From positions 248,001-312,000 of the forward strand of contig NZ_CAXBBQ010000005.1 in assembly GCF_963974575.1 (NCBI RefSeq): 64,000 bases of DNA. The letters are read 5' to 3'. Below, in pieces: positions 45,551-53,877 of the stretch (the first letter of the stretch is position 1; each line of letters begins with the position of its first letter). Under the pieces are notes generated by a model. The model had not been told where the DNA came from. It worked only from the letters and a program-made list of their open reading frames with translations, and did no database searches. Both the position numbers and the translations under genes were made by a program. Origin of the DNA: Sphingosinicella sp963974575 (GTDB lineage Bacteria > Pseudomonadota > Alphaproteobacteria > Sphingomonadales > Sphingomonadaceae).

Positions 45551-47605
45551 GTGTTGCGATGGCTTACAACGTTCGCGGTGCTTCTCGGCACGGGGAGTGC
45601 CCTTGCGGCTCCCAAGGCGCCGCACGTTAACTATGCGCCGCCTGGCAATTGGGTGCTGGCTCCGCCGCTCCCCGCCGACGGTGCTTTGCCTCCGGAAGCG
45701 CCGGTCCGGGTGGATTTCATGGATCACCAAGTGCGGATCGGTCCTGCGGGCCAGGAGATGTACTTCGCTTACCGGATGAAACTCCTGACGCCGGAGGCAC
45801 TGCCTGCAGGGAATGTCTCCGTCGTCTGGGCGCCTTCGAGCGGAAAGGCGACGGTGCATCACCTCCGCATCGTTCGTGACGGTCAGGTGACCGATTTGCT
45901 CAAGGACCAGAAGTTCCAGGTCATTCAGCGCGAGGGTGGGCTCGAGCAGTCGATCCTCGATGGCTATCTAACGGCGATGCTGCAGGTCCCCGGCTTGCGC
46001 GTTGGGGATACGCTCGAGTTTGCATCGACCATTCTTCGACGCGATCCGACGCTCGGCGAGCGCGTTTTCGGCGCCGTCCAGCTTCCGGTTCAAGCGACAC
46101 CGGGGGCGTTCCGCCTTCGAATGAGCTGGCCGGAGGGGCAGGCGCTTTCATGGCGGGCGACACGTGACCTACCGCAGACCTTGCCAACTAAGGCGGATGG
46201 ACAGAGCGTCCTTATGTATGAACTGCGCAGCCCAACCAGTTCGATCATCAACGAGGGCGCCCCCGTGCGCTACAACGTCCGACGCGTAGTCGAATATTCG
46301 AGTTTCGGGGGCTGGGAGGATGTATCGCGGCACTTTTTCCCATTATATGACAGTGCTGCAGCACTTTCCGGCACATCGGCCCTGCACGCAGAGGTAGCGA
46401 AGATCGCTGGCAGCGCGAAAACCGCGACTGAACGCGCCGAAGCCGCGCTGCGCCTGGTGCAGGACCATATCCGATACGTTTACGTCGGGCTCGATGGCGG
46501 AAACTTTCGCCCCGTGTCTGCGGATGAGACGTGGCAGCGCCGATTCGGCGACTGCAAGGCGAAGACCGCGATGCTGCTCGCGCTGTTGCGTGAACTTAAG
46601 ATCGAGGCCGAGCCGGTGCTCGTCGATATAAACGGCGGCGATGGGTCCGACCTATGGTTGCCGAGGCCCGATGTGTTCAACCATGTCGTCGTTCGCGCGA
46701 AGATCGACGGCGAGACTTACTGGCTCGACGGTACACGGCTTGGGGACCGCTACCTCGACACGCTGCCCCCACCGATTTTCCGCTGGGCACTTCCAGTCAG
46801 ATCCGGCGGTGGCGCGCTCGAAGCCGTGGCCCCGACAGCGTTCGCGCGCCCGCAGGCGATCACCGTTCTGGATATCGATGCGAGCAAGGGGTTTGCGAGT
46901 CCAGCAAGTGTGCGCGCCCAGCATGTGATGCGCCAGGACGAGGCGTTCGCAACACGTATGCGGCTCGCCGCGCTGTCGGCCGAAGACGCGGAACGTGCTG
47001 TTCGCAGCTACTGGCGGCAGCAGGTCCGATGGGCCGAGCCGAGTGAGGTTTCGTGGCGCTATGATGAAAGGCGCGCGATGCTTGTCCTTACGTTAGAGGG
47101 CGAGGGACGCCCGGAATGGGAGGGCGATGAGGCGCGGGGCCGCACCCTCGATATCCCGGGGGCCGGTTTCTATGCGCCGGAGGTGCGGCGGCGTCCACGT
47201 GAGCAGGACCAAAGCGCGCCGTGGCTCACCAACTTTCCGCGCTATCAATGCTACGCGACGAGTATCCGTCTTCCGGTGTCAGGCCCGAAATGGCGCTGGA
47301 CTTACTATGCCGATCCGATGAACCTCTATCTTGGTGGCACGCGCTATTGGCGGGCATCGGGAATGGTGAATAATGTGGTTCGCACGGTCATGAGCAGCCA
47401 CATCGATGTTCCGGAGATCAGTGCTGCTGATGCCAAGTTGGCGACAGACGCGATTCCCACATTCAACAACAACGTTTCTCGCGTGTATCAGGAATCTGTT
47501 TCGCGGCAGGCTGGCGCGGAGAGGCCTTCGTCGATGATGCCGTTCGAGGACGGGGCGGACTGGACCGGCGACGCACCCGCCTGCAGCGCTCCAAAACGGA
47601 ACTGA
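45551..47605 (+). CDS. Exported DUF3857 and transglutaminase-like domain protein
   Basis: A 684-residue protein with a signal peptide (WLTTFAVLLGTGSALAAPK). An N-terminal DUF3857 domain (about residues 50-240) is followed by a transglutaminase/protease-like domain: Cys in RRFGDCKAKTAMLLALLREL and His in FNHVVVRAKIDGETYWLD, with a following Asp. The catalytic triad therefore looks intact. Similar periplasmic proteins are common in Bacteroidetes and sphingomonads, but the substrate is unknown. The GTG start has GGGGTAAGG upstream. A weak hairpin (AAAGCC-N7-GGCTTT, 47611-47629) follows the stop. Confidence 0.85.
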   Translation: MLRWLTTFAVLLGTGSALAAPKAPHVNYAPPGNWVLAPPLPADGALPPEAPVRVDFMDHQVRIGPAGQEMYFAYRMKLLTPEALPAGNVSVVWAPSSGKATVHHLRIVRDGQVTDLLKDQKFQVIQREGGLEQSILDGYLTAMLQVPGLRVGDTLEFASTILRRDPTLGERVFGAVQLPVQATPGAFRLRMSWPEGQALSWRATRDLPQTLPTKADGQSVLMYELRSPTSSIINEGAPVRYNVRRVVEYSSFGGWEDVSRHFFPLYDSAAALSGTSALHAEVAKIAGSAKTATERAEAALRLVQDHIRYVYVGLDGGNFRPVSADETWQRRFGDCKAKTAMLLALLRELKIEAEPVLVDINGGDGSDLWLPRPDVFNHVVVRAKIDGETYWLDGTRLGDRYLDTLPPPIFRWALPVRSGGGALEAVAPTAFARPQAITVLDIDASKGFASPASVRAQHVMRQDEAFATRMRLAALSAEDAERAVRSYWRQQVRWAEPSEVSWRYDERRAMLVLTLEGEGRPEWEGDEARGRTLDIPGAGFYAPEVRRRPREQDQSAPWLTNFPRYQCYATSIRLPVSGPKWRWTYYADPMNLYLGGTRYWRASGMVNNVVRTVMSSHIDVPEISAADAKLATDAIPTFNNNVSRVYQESVSRQAGAERPSSMMPFEDGADWTGDAPACSAPKRN

Positions 47606-47663
47606 TGCCGAAAGCCATTGCCGGGCTTTGATGCGCCGGGCCGTGGCGGGGACCTCGCGCGGC

Positions 47664-47692
47664 TTGCAATCGGACCCGCGCCCGGATATTGG
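47664..47692 (+). promoter_or_regulatory. Candidate ndk promoter
   Basis: TTGCAA (47664-47669) and TATTGG (47687-47692) are 17 bases apart in the 136-bp gap before ndk. The -10 is moderate. Nothing else notable is in this gap. Confidence 0.4.
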
Positions 47693-47741
47693 GCGCGCGA
47701 CTTCCTGAATTCATACACCACGCCCCATCTGGAGACCTGTC

Positions 47742-48164
47742 ATGGCGCTGCAGCGTACCTTTTCGATCATCAAGCCCGACGCGACGCGTCGCAACCTCAC
47801 GGGCGCCGTCACCAAGATGCTTGAGGAAGCGGGCCTCCGCGTCGTCGCTTCGAAGCGCATCCACATGACGAAGGAGCAGGCCGAAGGTTTCTACGGCGTG
47901 CACCGCGAGCGTCCGTTCTTCGGCGATCTCGTCGCGTTCATGACCTCGGGCCCCGTCGTCGTGCAGGTTCTCGAAGGCGAGGACGCCGTCGCGAAGAACC
48001 GCGAAGTGATGGGCGCCACGAACCCGGCGAATGCCGATGAAGGCACCATCCGCAAGGCGCTCGCGGAATCGATCGAGGCGAACACGGTGCACGGCTCCGA
48101 CAGCCTTGAAAACGCGAAGATCGAGATCGACTTCTTCTTCAAGCCCGAAGAAATCGTCGGCTAA
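47742..48164 (+). CDS. ndk: Nucleoside diphosphate kinase
   Basis: A 140-residue enzyme that moves the gamma phosphate between nucleoside triphosphates and diphosphates through a phospho-histidine, His117 in NTVHGSDS. The start MALQRTFSIIKPDA and length are typical. Its stop overlaps that of the convergent small membrane-protein gene. In related genomes ndk often follows pepA-holC directly, so the two accessory genes upstream look inserted (inference). Confidence 0.97.
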   Translation: MALQRTFSIIKPDATRRNLTGAVTKMLEEAGLRVVASKRIHMTKEQAEGFYGVHRERPFFGDLVAFMTSGPVVVQVLEGEDAVAKNREVMGATNPANADEGTIRKALAESIEANTVHGSDSLENAKIEIDFFFKPEEIVG

Positions 48165-48766
48165 GGATTCCAGAGTTTGTCGAGGCGGGCGGCGGCAGTG
48201 TCGCCCGCCACGCTTTCGCGGCGTACCAGCCCGCGAAGCTTGACCGTGCGGCCCAGAATGACGCGCGGCTCGATGTGGTACACGATGTCGTAAATCGCGG
48301 TTTCGGTGCGCGGGCCATCGGCTGCTTCGCAGCGGCTGGCGATCATGACCGGCAGACGCCCGTCGCGCGCGGCCTTGTCCACCGCTTTCAGGAGCGCGCT
48401 TTCGAACCAGTCCGCTTCGATGCGATGATCGAGAACGGTGCTTTCGGGCTCGACTCCAAGCGCGCTTGGGAAGCGGATGTCGGTGCTTTGCAGCGCGCAG
48501 TCCGCCGCTTTGAACGCAAGGCCCGCGCCGCCTGCATCGGTTGCGATCAACCCGATTGATTTCGGCCGGGAGACGGCTTTTTCTGCACGCCGCTCGGCCT
48601 CCGCCGATTTGCGTTCGTCGTAGTTGTTCCACAGCGTCAGCGCCGAGATCACGACGGCAATGACCGCCACGGTTTCGCCGAGCGAAAGCCAGCGCCGACG
48701 GATACGCGCCGTTTCGGCGGCCTTCTCCGCATGCGTTTCAGGAATTTCGGGTACGTCAGAAGACAT
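48161..48766 (-). CDS. Single-pass membrane protein of unknown function
   Basis: A 201-residue protein with one transmembrane helix (LGETVAVIAVVISALTLW, about residues 28-45) followed by a charged coiled stretch (NNYDERKSAEAERRAEKAV) and a C-terminal domain of unknown type. No known domain was recognised. The N-terminus is probably cytoplasmic. The ATG overlaps the end of the YjbR-type gene by 11 bases, which suggests that they once formed one operon with purM-purN. Confidence 0.75.
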   Translation of the reverse strand: MSSDVPEIPETHAEKAAETARIRRRWLSLGETVAVIAVVISALTLWNNYDERKSAEAERRAEKAVSRPKSIGLIATDAGGAGLAFKAADCALQSTDIRFPSALGVEPESTVLDHRIEADWFESALLKAVDKAARDGRLPVMIASRCEAADGPRTETAIYDIVYHIEPRVILGRTVKLRGLVRRESVAGDTAAARLDKLWNP

Positions 48767-49127
48767 CGGCGAGCTTTCTTGGCGCAGACATCCGCCAGCT
48801 TTTCACGAGCCAGTCGTTTACATGTTCCCAATCCGGCTCGCCCTGGTCGAGGCGGATGCCGATCCAACCGTAAGGGCCGAGATAGGGCGGGCGGTAATAG
48901 AGGGCAGGGTTGGCCTCGATCAGCATCGCCTATTCTTCAAGGCCTCTGGTCTTCACCAGCAGCGCGGTGATGCCGCAGCCATGGTGATTGTCGCTGAGAT
49001 AGGCGAAGAACTTGCCCTTTTCGACGTAAAAGCCGGGCGCGCCGTGCGAGAGCTTTTCGACGGCGGCGGGCAGAGCGAGCGCCCGCGCGCGGACCTTTTC
49101 AAGCAGGGCTTCGGGATTTGAGGACAT
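48756..49127 (-). pseudogene. MmcQ/YjbR-family protein gene interrupted by one in-frame amber codon
   Basis: The frame from ATG 49127 to TGA 48756-48758 encodes 123 residues with a single TAG at codon 66 (48930-48932). Before it: EKLSHGAPGFYVEKGKFFAY and LLVKTRGLEE; after it: AMLIEANPALYYRPPYLGP and GWIGIRLDQ. Both parts match one YjbR domain without a frameshift. Relatives usually have Gln (CAG) at this point, so CAG to TAG is the likely change. An ATG two codons after the stop could restart translation. The YjbR fold is a small, putative nucleic-acid-binding fold. It overlaps purN by 29 bases. Confidence 0.85.
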
Positions 49128-49695
49128 CGGCGGCACACTTCGCAAGCGCTGCAGGATACAGGCGATGTTCCTCTTTCAGCACACGCTCCGCAAGCGTTTC
49201 CGGCGTGTCCCCCGCAAGTATGGGAACGCGTACCTGCGCCACCACAGGCCCATCATCCAGCTCTGGCGTCACGACGTGCACCGAGCAGCCGGCCTCGGCA
49301 TCGCCGGCCTCGATTGCCCGGGCGTGCGTATCGAGCCCCTTGTATTTGGGGAGCAGCGAGGGGTGGATGTTGAGGATTCGGCCCTGCCAGCCTTCGACGA
49401 ATTCGGACGAGAGCAGCCGCATGTAGCCTGCAAGCGCAATCATCTCGACGTTCGCGGCACGCAGCGCCGCATCGATCAACCGGTCGAACTCGGCGCGCTT
49501 CATGCCGCGATGATCGTGCGCCCAAACGGCCACGCCGCGCGCGTTAGCGAAGGCGAGGCCAGCGGCCTCCGGGTTGTTGGATGCGACAAGCACCACCTCG
49601 TAAGGGCAGTCCGGCGCCTCGGCGGCGGCAAGGATCGAAGCCATGTTGCTGCCGCGGCCGGAGATCATCACCCCGACGCGGAGTTTAGGCGACAT
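49099..49695 (-). CDS. purN: Phosphoribosylglycinamide formyltransferase PurN
   Basis: A 198-residue folate enzyme that formylates GAR in purine synthesis. The motifs are VMISGRGSNMASIL at the N-terminus, AGYMRLLSSEF and the catalytic block NIHPSLLPKYKGLDTHARAI with Asn and His, and the late Asp in PELDDGPVVAQ. The start is ATG 49695; a longer frame upstream is the antisense of nothing useful and overlaps purM strongly. The start overlaps the end of purM by 11 bases. Confidence 0.96.
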   Translation of the reverse strand: MSPKLRVGVMISGRGSNMASILAAAEAPDCPYEVVLVASNNPEAAGLAFANARGVAVWAHDHRGMKRAEFDRLIDAALRAANVEMIALAGYMRLLSSEFVEGWQGRILNIHPSLLPKYKGLDTHARAIEAGDAEAGCSVHVVTPELDDGPVVAQVRVPILAGDTPETLAERVLKEEHRLYPAALAKCAADVLKSRSPA

Positions 49696-50779
49696 GCACG
49701 GCTTCCCAAGCCTCGCGACTGCCCCAGGTTTCGGCGTCGCCGACCACCGTGCAGCCGGTGTCACCCGCATCAATGGCACCGATCACGTATGCGGTTTCCC
49801 CTGCGGCGGCGAGTGCGCCGAGCGTCGCCTCGACGTCGCCCGATGCCACCACGGCGACCATGCCGATGCCGCAGTTGAACGTACGCGCCATCTCTCCGGC
49901 GGCTATGTTGCCTTCATGCTGGAGCCACGCAAACGCGGGCGGAAGCATCCATGCACCCGTATCGATGCGGGCGTGCGCGCCCTTCGGCAGCACGCGCGGC
50001 ACGTTTTCAAGGAGCCCGCCGCCGGTGATATGCGCGAGCGCCTTGATGCGACCTGCACGGATTTCCGGGAGCAGCGGCTTCACATAGATGCGTGTCGGCG
50101 CGAGCAGCGCTTCGCCGAGCGTGCGCGATGTATCGAACGGGGCAGGGGCGTCGAGCTTGTGGCCTTTGTCCGCAACGATGCGGCGGACGAGCGAATAGCC
50201 GTTCGAATGGAAGCCCGAGGACGCGATGCCGAGCAGAACATCGCCCTGCGCGACACGTTCGCCGGTCAACTGCTGGCCGCGCTCGACGGCGCCGACCGAA
50301 AAGCCTGCGAGATCATAGTCGCCCGCGCCGTACATGCCCGGCATCTCGGCGGTCTCGCCGCCGATGAGCGCGCAGCCCGCGATGCGGCAGCCTTCGGCTA
50401 TCCCTGCGACGACCGCGGAGGCAACGCCTTGCTCCAGCTTGCCGGTTGCGAAATAATCGAGGAAAAACAGCGGCTCTGCGCCCTGTACGACGAGGTCGTT
50501 CACGCACATGGCGACGAGATCGATGCCGACCGTGTCGTGGCGTCCCGTGTCGATGGCGAGTTTCAGCTTGGTGCCGACGCCGTCGGTTGCCGCAACCAGC
50601 AGCGGGTCATTGAACCCGGCGGCCTTCGGATCGAAGAACGCGCCGAAGCCGCCAATCTCAGCGTCCGCGCCGGGACGTGCGGTCGCCTTCACCAGCGAAG
50701 AGATCGCCTTCACGAAGGTGTTTCCGGCGGCGATGGAGACGCCTGCGTCGGCGTAGCTGTACGATTTTCCCGTGGTCAT
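49685..50779 (-). CDS. purM: Phosphoribosylformylglycinamidine cyclo-ligase PurM
   Basis: A 364-residue AIR synthetase with SYADAGVSIAAGN at the N-terminus, LVAATDGVGTKLKLA, the ATP-binding IGGETAEMPGMY, and HITGGGLLENVPR. It closes the imidazole ring in purine synthesis. The start at ATG 50779 matches the family; upstream frame extension is not homologous. purM-purN overlap, as is usual. Divergent from the DUF2066-like gene, 70 bases away. Confidence 0.96.
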   Translation of the reverse strand: MTTGKSYSYADAGVSIAAGNTFVKAISSLVKATARPGADAEIGGFGAFFDPKAAGFNDPLLVAATDGVGTKLKLAIDTGRHDTVGIDLVAMCVNDLVVQGAEPLFFLDYFATGKLEQGVASAVVAGIAEGCRIAGCALIGGETAEMPGMYGAGDYDLAGFSVGAVERGQQLTGERVAQGDVLLGIASSGFHSNGYSLVRRIVADKGHKLDAPAPFDTSRTLGEALLAPTRIYVKPLLPEIRAGRIKALAHITGGGLLENVPRVLPKGAHARIDTGAWMLPPAFAWLQHEGNIAAGEMARTFNCGIGMVAVVASGDVEATLGALAAAGETAYVIGAIDAGDTGCTVVGDAETWGSREAWEAVHVA

Positions 50780-50849
50780 CGCGCGGCCATAGCGCCGAAG
50801 CGAGAAATATTCGACTCCCAATTCGCGCCGCGTTTGGCATAGAGGCGCC

Positions 50850-52151
50850 GTGACCTTCAAACGCAAGCTCAACGGATGGATGGCGGCCGCACTCGCGGCG
50901 CTCGCGGTGGCTGTCGCTGTGCCGCTGTTGGCGCAGGACGGCGATCGCCCGGAACCACCCGCAGAAGCCCCCGCAGCCGGGGGGAGCGCATTCCTCGTCA
51001 GTGACATTGATGTCGACGTGGTGGCCGGCTCGGCTGAAGCGGCGCGCGTCGCCGCGTTTCGCGAGGCGGCGCGGCAGGCGTGGCCGCAGCTTTATGCGCG
51101 GATGACGGGCGTCGCATCCTCGGGCGCGCCCAAGCTCCCCGACAGCGCGATCGAGGGGATGGTGAGCGGCGTCGAGGTTCAGAGCGAGCATTTTTCGGAC
51201 AAGCGCTACGTCGGCAAGCTTGGCGTGGTGTTCGATCGTGTTCGGGCTGGGGAGCGTTTGCCCGCGAATGCGCGTGTGCTGCAATCCGCGCCGATGCTGC
51301 TGCTGCCCGTGCTCGCGGACGGCGGTGTGACCTCCGTTTACGAGGGGCGTTCGCCGTGGCTGCAGGCATGGTCGCGCTTCGGAACGGATTCGAGCCCGAT
51401 TTCCTATGTGCGCGCGGGCGGCAACGCGTCCGACGCATTGCTGCTCACCGGGTGGCAGGCGCGGCGCGACAATCGCGGCCTCTGGCGCTCGATCCTGTCG
51501 CGCTATGGCGCCGAGAACGTTCTGGTCGCTGAGGCCTGGCTCGACCGTACCTATCCGGGCGGGCCTATCGTCGGCACGTTCCTTGCGCGGCATGGGCCGG
51601 ATTCAGCGGTTCTGACGCGGTTCCGCCTGCGTGCGGGGGCGGCGGGCGAACTCGATGCGATGCTCGACACTGCGGTGCGCCGGATCGATTCCGCTTATGC
51701 GCGCGCGCTCCAGTCCGGTGTGCTGCGCGCCGACCCGACGTTGACGTTGGCGCTGGAGCCGGTTTCGGTCTCGCCGATGCTCGATCCAGCGGAATCGATG
51801 GGTTCGATGGGAACGACCGTCAGCGTCGCGACGCCCGATGCGGCGAGCTGGAATGCGATCGAGGGCGCGCTCGGCGGTGTGCCCGAGGTGGATGGTGTCA
51901 CGCTACTCGGGCTTTCGATCGGCGGCATGTCGCAGATTCGTATCAATCATGCGGTCGATCACGCGATGCTCCGCTATGCGCTCGACCAGCGCGGTTGGCG
52001 TCTCGATGGCAGCCTGCTTCGCCGCCGCGCGGAGGGCGAGGCGCCGCTACCGCGCCCGGTGGTCACGCTGCCGTCGCTGCCGGTTGCCGACGATGCCGTT
52101 ACCGAAAGCGGTGGACCGCGCGATCTGATGCCCTCGGAGAACGAACGGTGA
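50850..52151 (+). CDS. Exported DUF2066-like protein of unknown function
   Basis: A 433-residue protein with a signal peptide or anchor (WMAAALAALAVAVAVPLLAQ) and a Pro-rich linker. It has features of the DUF2066 family (AFREAARQAWPQLYARMTGV; SILSRYGAENVLVAEAWL). It sits upstream of the AI-2E-type membrane gene and hdaA in many sphingomonads and related groups, but the function is unknown. Start: GTG 50850. The stop overlaps the start of the next gene (GTGA). Confidence 0.7.
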   Translation: MTFKRKLNGWMAAALAALAVAVAVPLLAQDGDRPEPPAEAPAAGGSAFLVSDIDVDVVAGSAEAARVAAFREAARQAWPQLYARMTGVASSGAPKLPDSAIEGMVSGVEVQSEHFSDKRYVGKLGVVFDRVRAGERLPANARVLQSAPMLLLPVLADGGVTSVYEGRSPWLQAWSRFGTDSSPISYVRAGGNASDALLLTGWQARRDNRGLWRSILSRYGAENVLVAEAWLDRTYPGGPIVGTFLARHGPDSAVLTRFRLRAGAAGELDAMLDTAVRRIDSAYARALQSGVLRADPTLTLALEPVSVSPMLDPAESMGSMGTTVSVATPDAASWNAIEGALGGVPEVDGVTLLGLSIGGMSQIRINHAVDHAMLRYALDQRGWRLDGSLLRRRAEGEAPLPRPVVTLPSLPVADDAVTESGGPRDLMPSENER

Positions 52152-53242
52152 GCGAGGGCGCCGTCCTCGGCGGTCGGCGGCGCATTCCGATCCGCTGGAT
52201 GCTCGTCGCGGCGATCATCCTGTGGTTCGCCTATGCGACGCGCGGCGTGCTCGGGCCGTTTGTCGCCGGACTCGTCATCGCCTATCTGCTCGATCCGGTC
52301 GCGGACAGGCTGGAGCGGCGCGGCGTGCCGCGCTGGGCGGCGGCGATGCTCCTCCTGGTAGGCTTTTTCGGTGTTTTTGCACTGCTGATCCTGGCGATGG
52401 CGCCGCTTGTCGTCGCGCAGTTCCAGCAACTTGTGCAGAACCTGCCGCAACTGGTTCAATCGCTGGAGCCTTTGATTGAGCGGCTTTCCAATGCTGTAGG
52501 GGATGTCGTGGGACTTGAAACGCTCAGCAACGACCTGATGCACCGCGCGGCGGCATGGCTCAGCACGCTTGCGAGCGGCATTCTTAGCGGCGGCCTTGCG
52601 GTTTTCAATCTGCTCGCGCTGTTCGTGATGATGCCCGTCGTCGCCTTCTATGCCCTGCGCGACTACGATGGGCTGACGACGCGCATCAACGCGTGGTGGC
52701 CGTCACGCTATGCGGAGACGATCCGGCGTTTGCTCGGCGAATCGGATGCCGCGCTCGCGGGGTTCATGCGGGGGCAGTCGCTGGTCTGCCTGTCACTCGC
52801 GATCTTCTATTCGGTGGGCTGGAGCCTGATCGGCCTCAACTACGCGCTTGTGCTCGGCACGCTTGCGGGCGTGCTCGGCTTCGTGCCGTATCTTGGTGTC
52901 GTCGTCTCGGTCGGTCTCGGGCTTCTCGTCGGTCTCGGCCAGTGGGGGCCGGACGTGCTGCACCTCGGCCTTATCGTCGGCATCTTCTTCGTGGGGCAGA
53001 TCCTCGAAAGCATGGTGCTGACGCCGAACCTCATCGGCAACCGCATCGGGCTGCATCCGCTGTGGGTGCTGTTCGCCGTGTTCGCGGGCGGGGAACTGCT
53101 TGGCATCCTCGGCGTGTTCCTTGCCGTGCCGGTCGCCGCGGTTCTCGGCGTCGTCATGCGCTGGCTGCTCGGCGAATATCTGAAAAGCCCACTTTTTCTT
53201 GACGACGAGCCGCCGCCAGAGGACGTGACCGTCTCCGCATGA
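52148..53242 (+). CDS. AI-2E family (PerM/TqsA-like) membrane transporter
   Basis: A 364-residue inner-membrane protein with about eight transmembrane helices and the family motifs GLVIAYLLDPVADRLERRGVP, residues about 37-57, and NLIGNRIGLHPLWVLFAV near the C-terminus. Members export quorum signals (TqsA), ions or unknown substrates; the family name does not prove an AI-2 role. The GTG start overlaps the upstream gene's stop, and the end overlaps the hdaA ATG by four bases. Confidence 0.88.
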   Translation: MSEGAVLGGRRRIPIRWMLVAAIILWFAYATRGVLGPFVAGLVIAYLLDPVADRLERRGVPRWAAAMLLLVGFFGVFALLILAMAPLVVAQFQQLVQNLPQLVQSLEPLIERLSNAVGDVVGLETLSNDLMHRAAAWLSTLASGILSGGLAVFNLLALFVMMPVVAFYALRDYDGLTTRINAWWPSRYAETIRRLLGESDAALAGFMRGQSLVCLSLAIFYSVGWSLIGLNYALVLGTLAGVLGFVPYLGVVVSVGLGLLVGLGQWGPDVLHLGLIVGIFFVGQILESMVLTPNLIGNRIGLHPLWVLFAVFAGGELLGILGVFLAVPVAAVLGVVMRWLLGEYLKSPLFLDDEPPPEDVTVSA

Positions 53243-53877
53243 GCCAGTTTGCGCTGCCGCTCGAATACCGGTCGGCCGACGGGGAGGCGGATTTCTACAT
53301 CTCGGAAGCGAATGCCGCAGCGGTCGCGATGCTCGACCGCTGGCCGGACTGGCCATCGCACACGCTGATCGTCGTGGGGCCCGAAGGCTCAGGCAAGAGC
53401 CACCTGTTGCGGCTATTTGCGGGGCGGTATCCCGGCGCCGTGCACATTTTCGATGATGCCGACGCGGCCGGTCGTGACGAAGACGCGATGTTTCATGCGT
53501 GGAACGCCGCGCAGGCAAATGGTCCCGCGCTACTTGTGGCGGCGCGGACGCCGCCCGGTGAATGGCGTGTGCGACTGCCCGATCTTGCCTCTCGCCTCGG
53601 CGCGGCGGGGATCATCCATATCGATGCCCCCGACGATGCGCTGCTTGCCGAAATCGTTGCAAAATCTTTTCGTGAACGTGGCCTGCGCGTTTCACCAATT
53701 GTCATAGAGTATATGATACAAAGGATTGAACGCAGCTTTGCCGCCGCCGCATCCGCTGTCGCCGCGATCGATGCCGCCGCTCTGGCGGGGCAGCGCGCCG
53801 TGACCGTGCCGCTGGTGCGCGAGGCGCTGCGATTGGGTGATACGACGGACGGACAAGAGCGTGGCGAGACGGAATAG
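53239..53877 (+). CDS. hdaA: DnaA-related regulatory inactivator HdaA
   Basis: A 212-residue AAA+ protein related to DnaA but without its DNA-binding domain. The Walker A is GPEGSGKSHLLRLFAG and the Walker B region IFDDADA. A short N-terminus (MSQFALPL) can bind the sliding clamp as in Hda proteins (QxxLPL-type clamp motif QFALPL). With the clamp it stimulates DnaA-ATP hydrolysis and limits re-initiation. It overlaps the AI-2E gene and is followed with overlap by ppk1, the conserved alphaproteobacterial order hdaA-ppk. Confidence 0.9.
   Translation: MSQFALPLEYRSADGEADFYISEANAAAVAMLDRWPDWPSHTLIVVGPEGSGKSHLLRLFAGRYPGAVHIFDDADAAGRDEDAMFHAWNAAQANGPALLVAARTPPGEWRVRLPDLASRLGAAGIIHIDAPDDALLAEIVAKSFRERGLRVSPIVIEYMIQRIERSFAAAASAVAAIDAAALAGQRAVTVPLVREALRLGDTTDGQERGETE

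Noticed and set aside
52148..53242. Autoinducer-2 exporter role for the AI-2E family gene
   Set aside because: The family name covers diverse transporters; no luxS or other quorum-sensing gene is present here to support AI-2 export.
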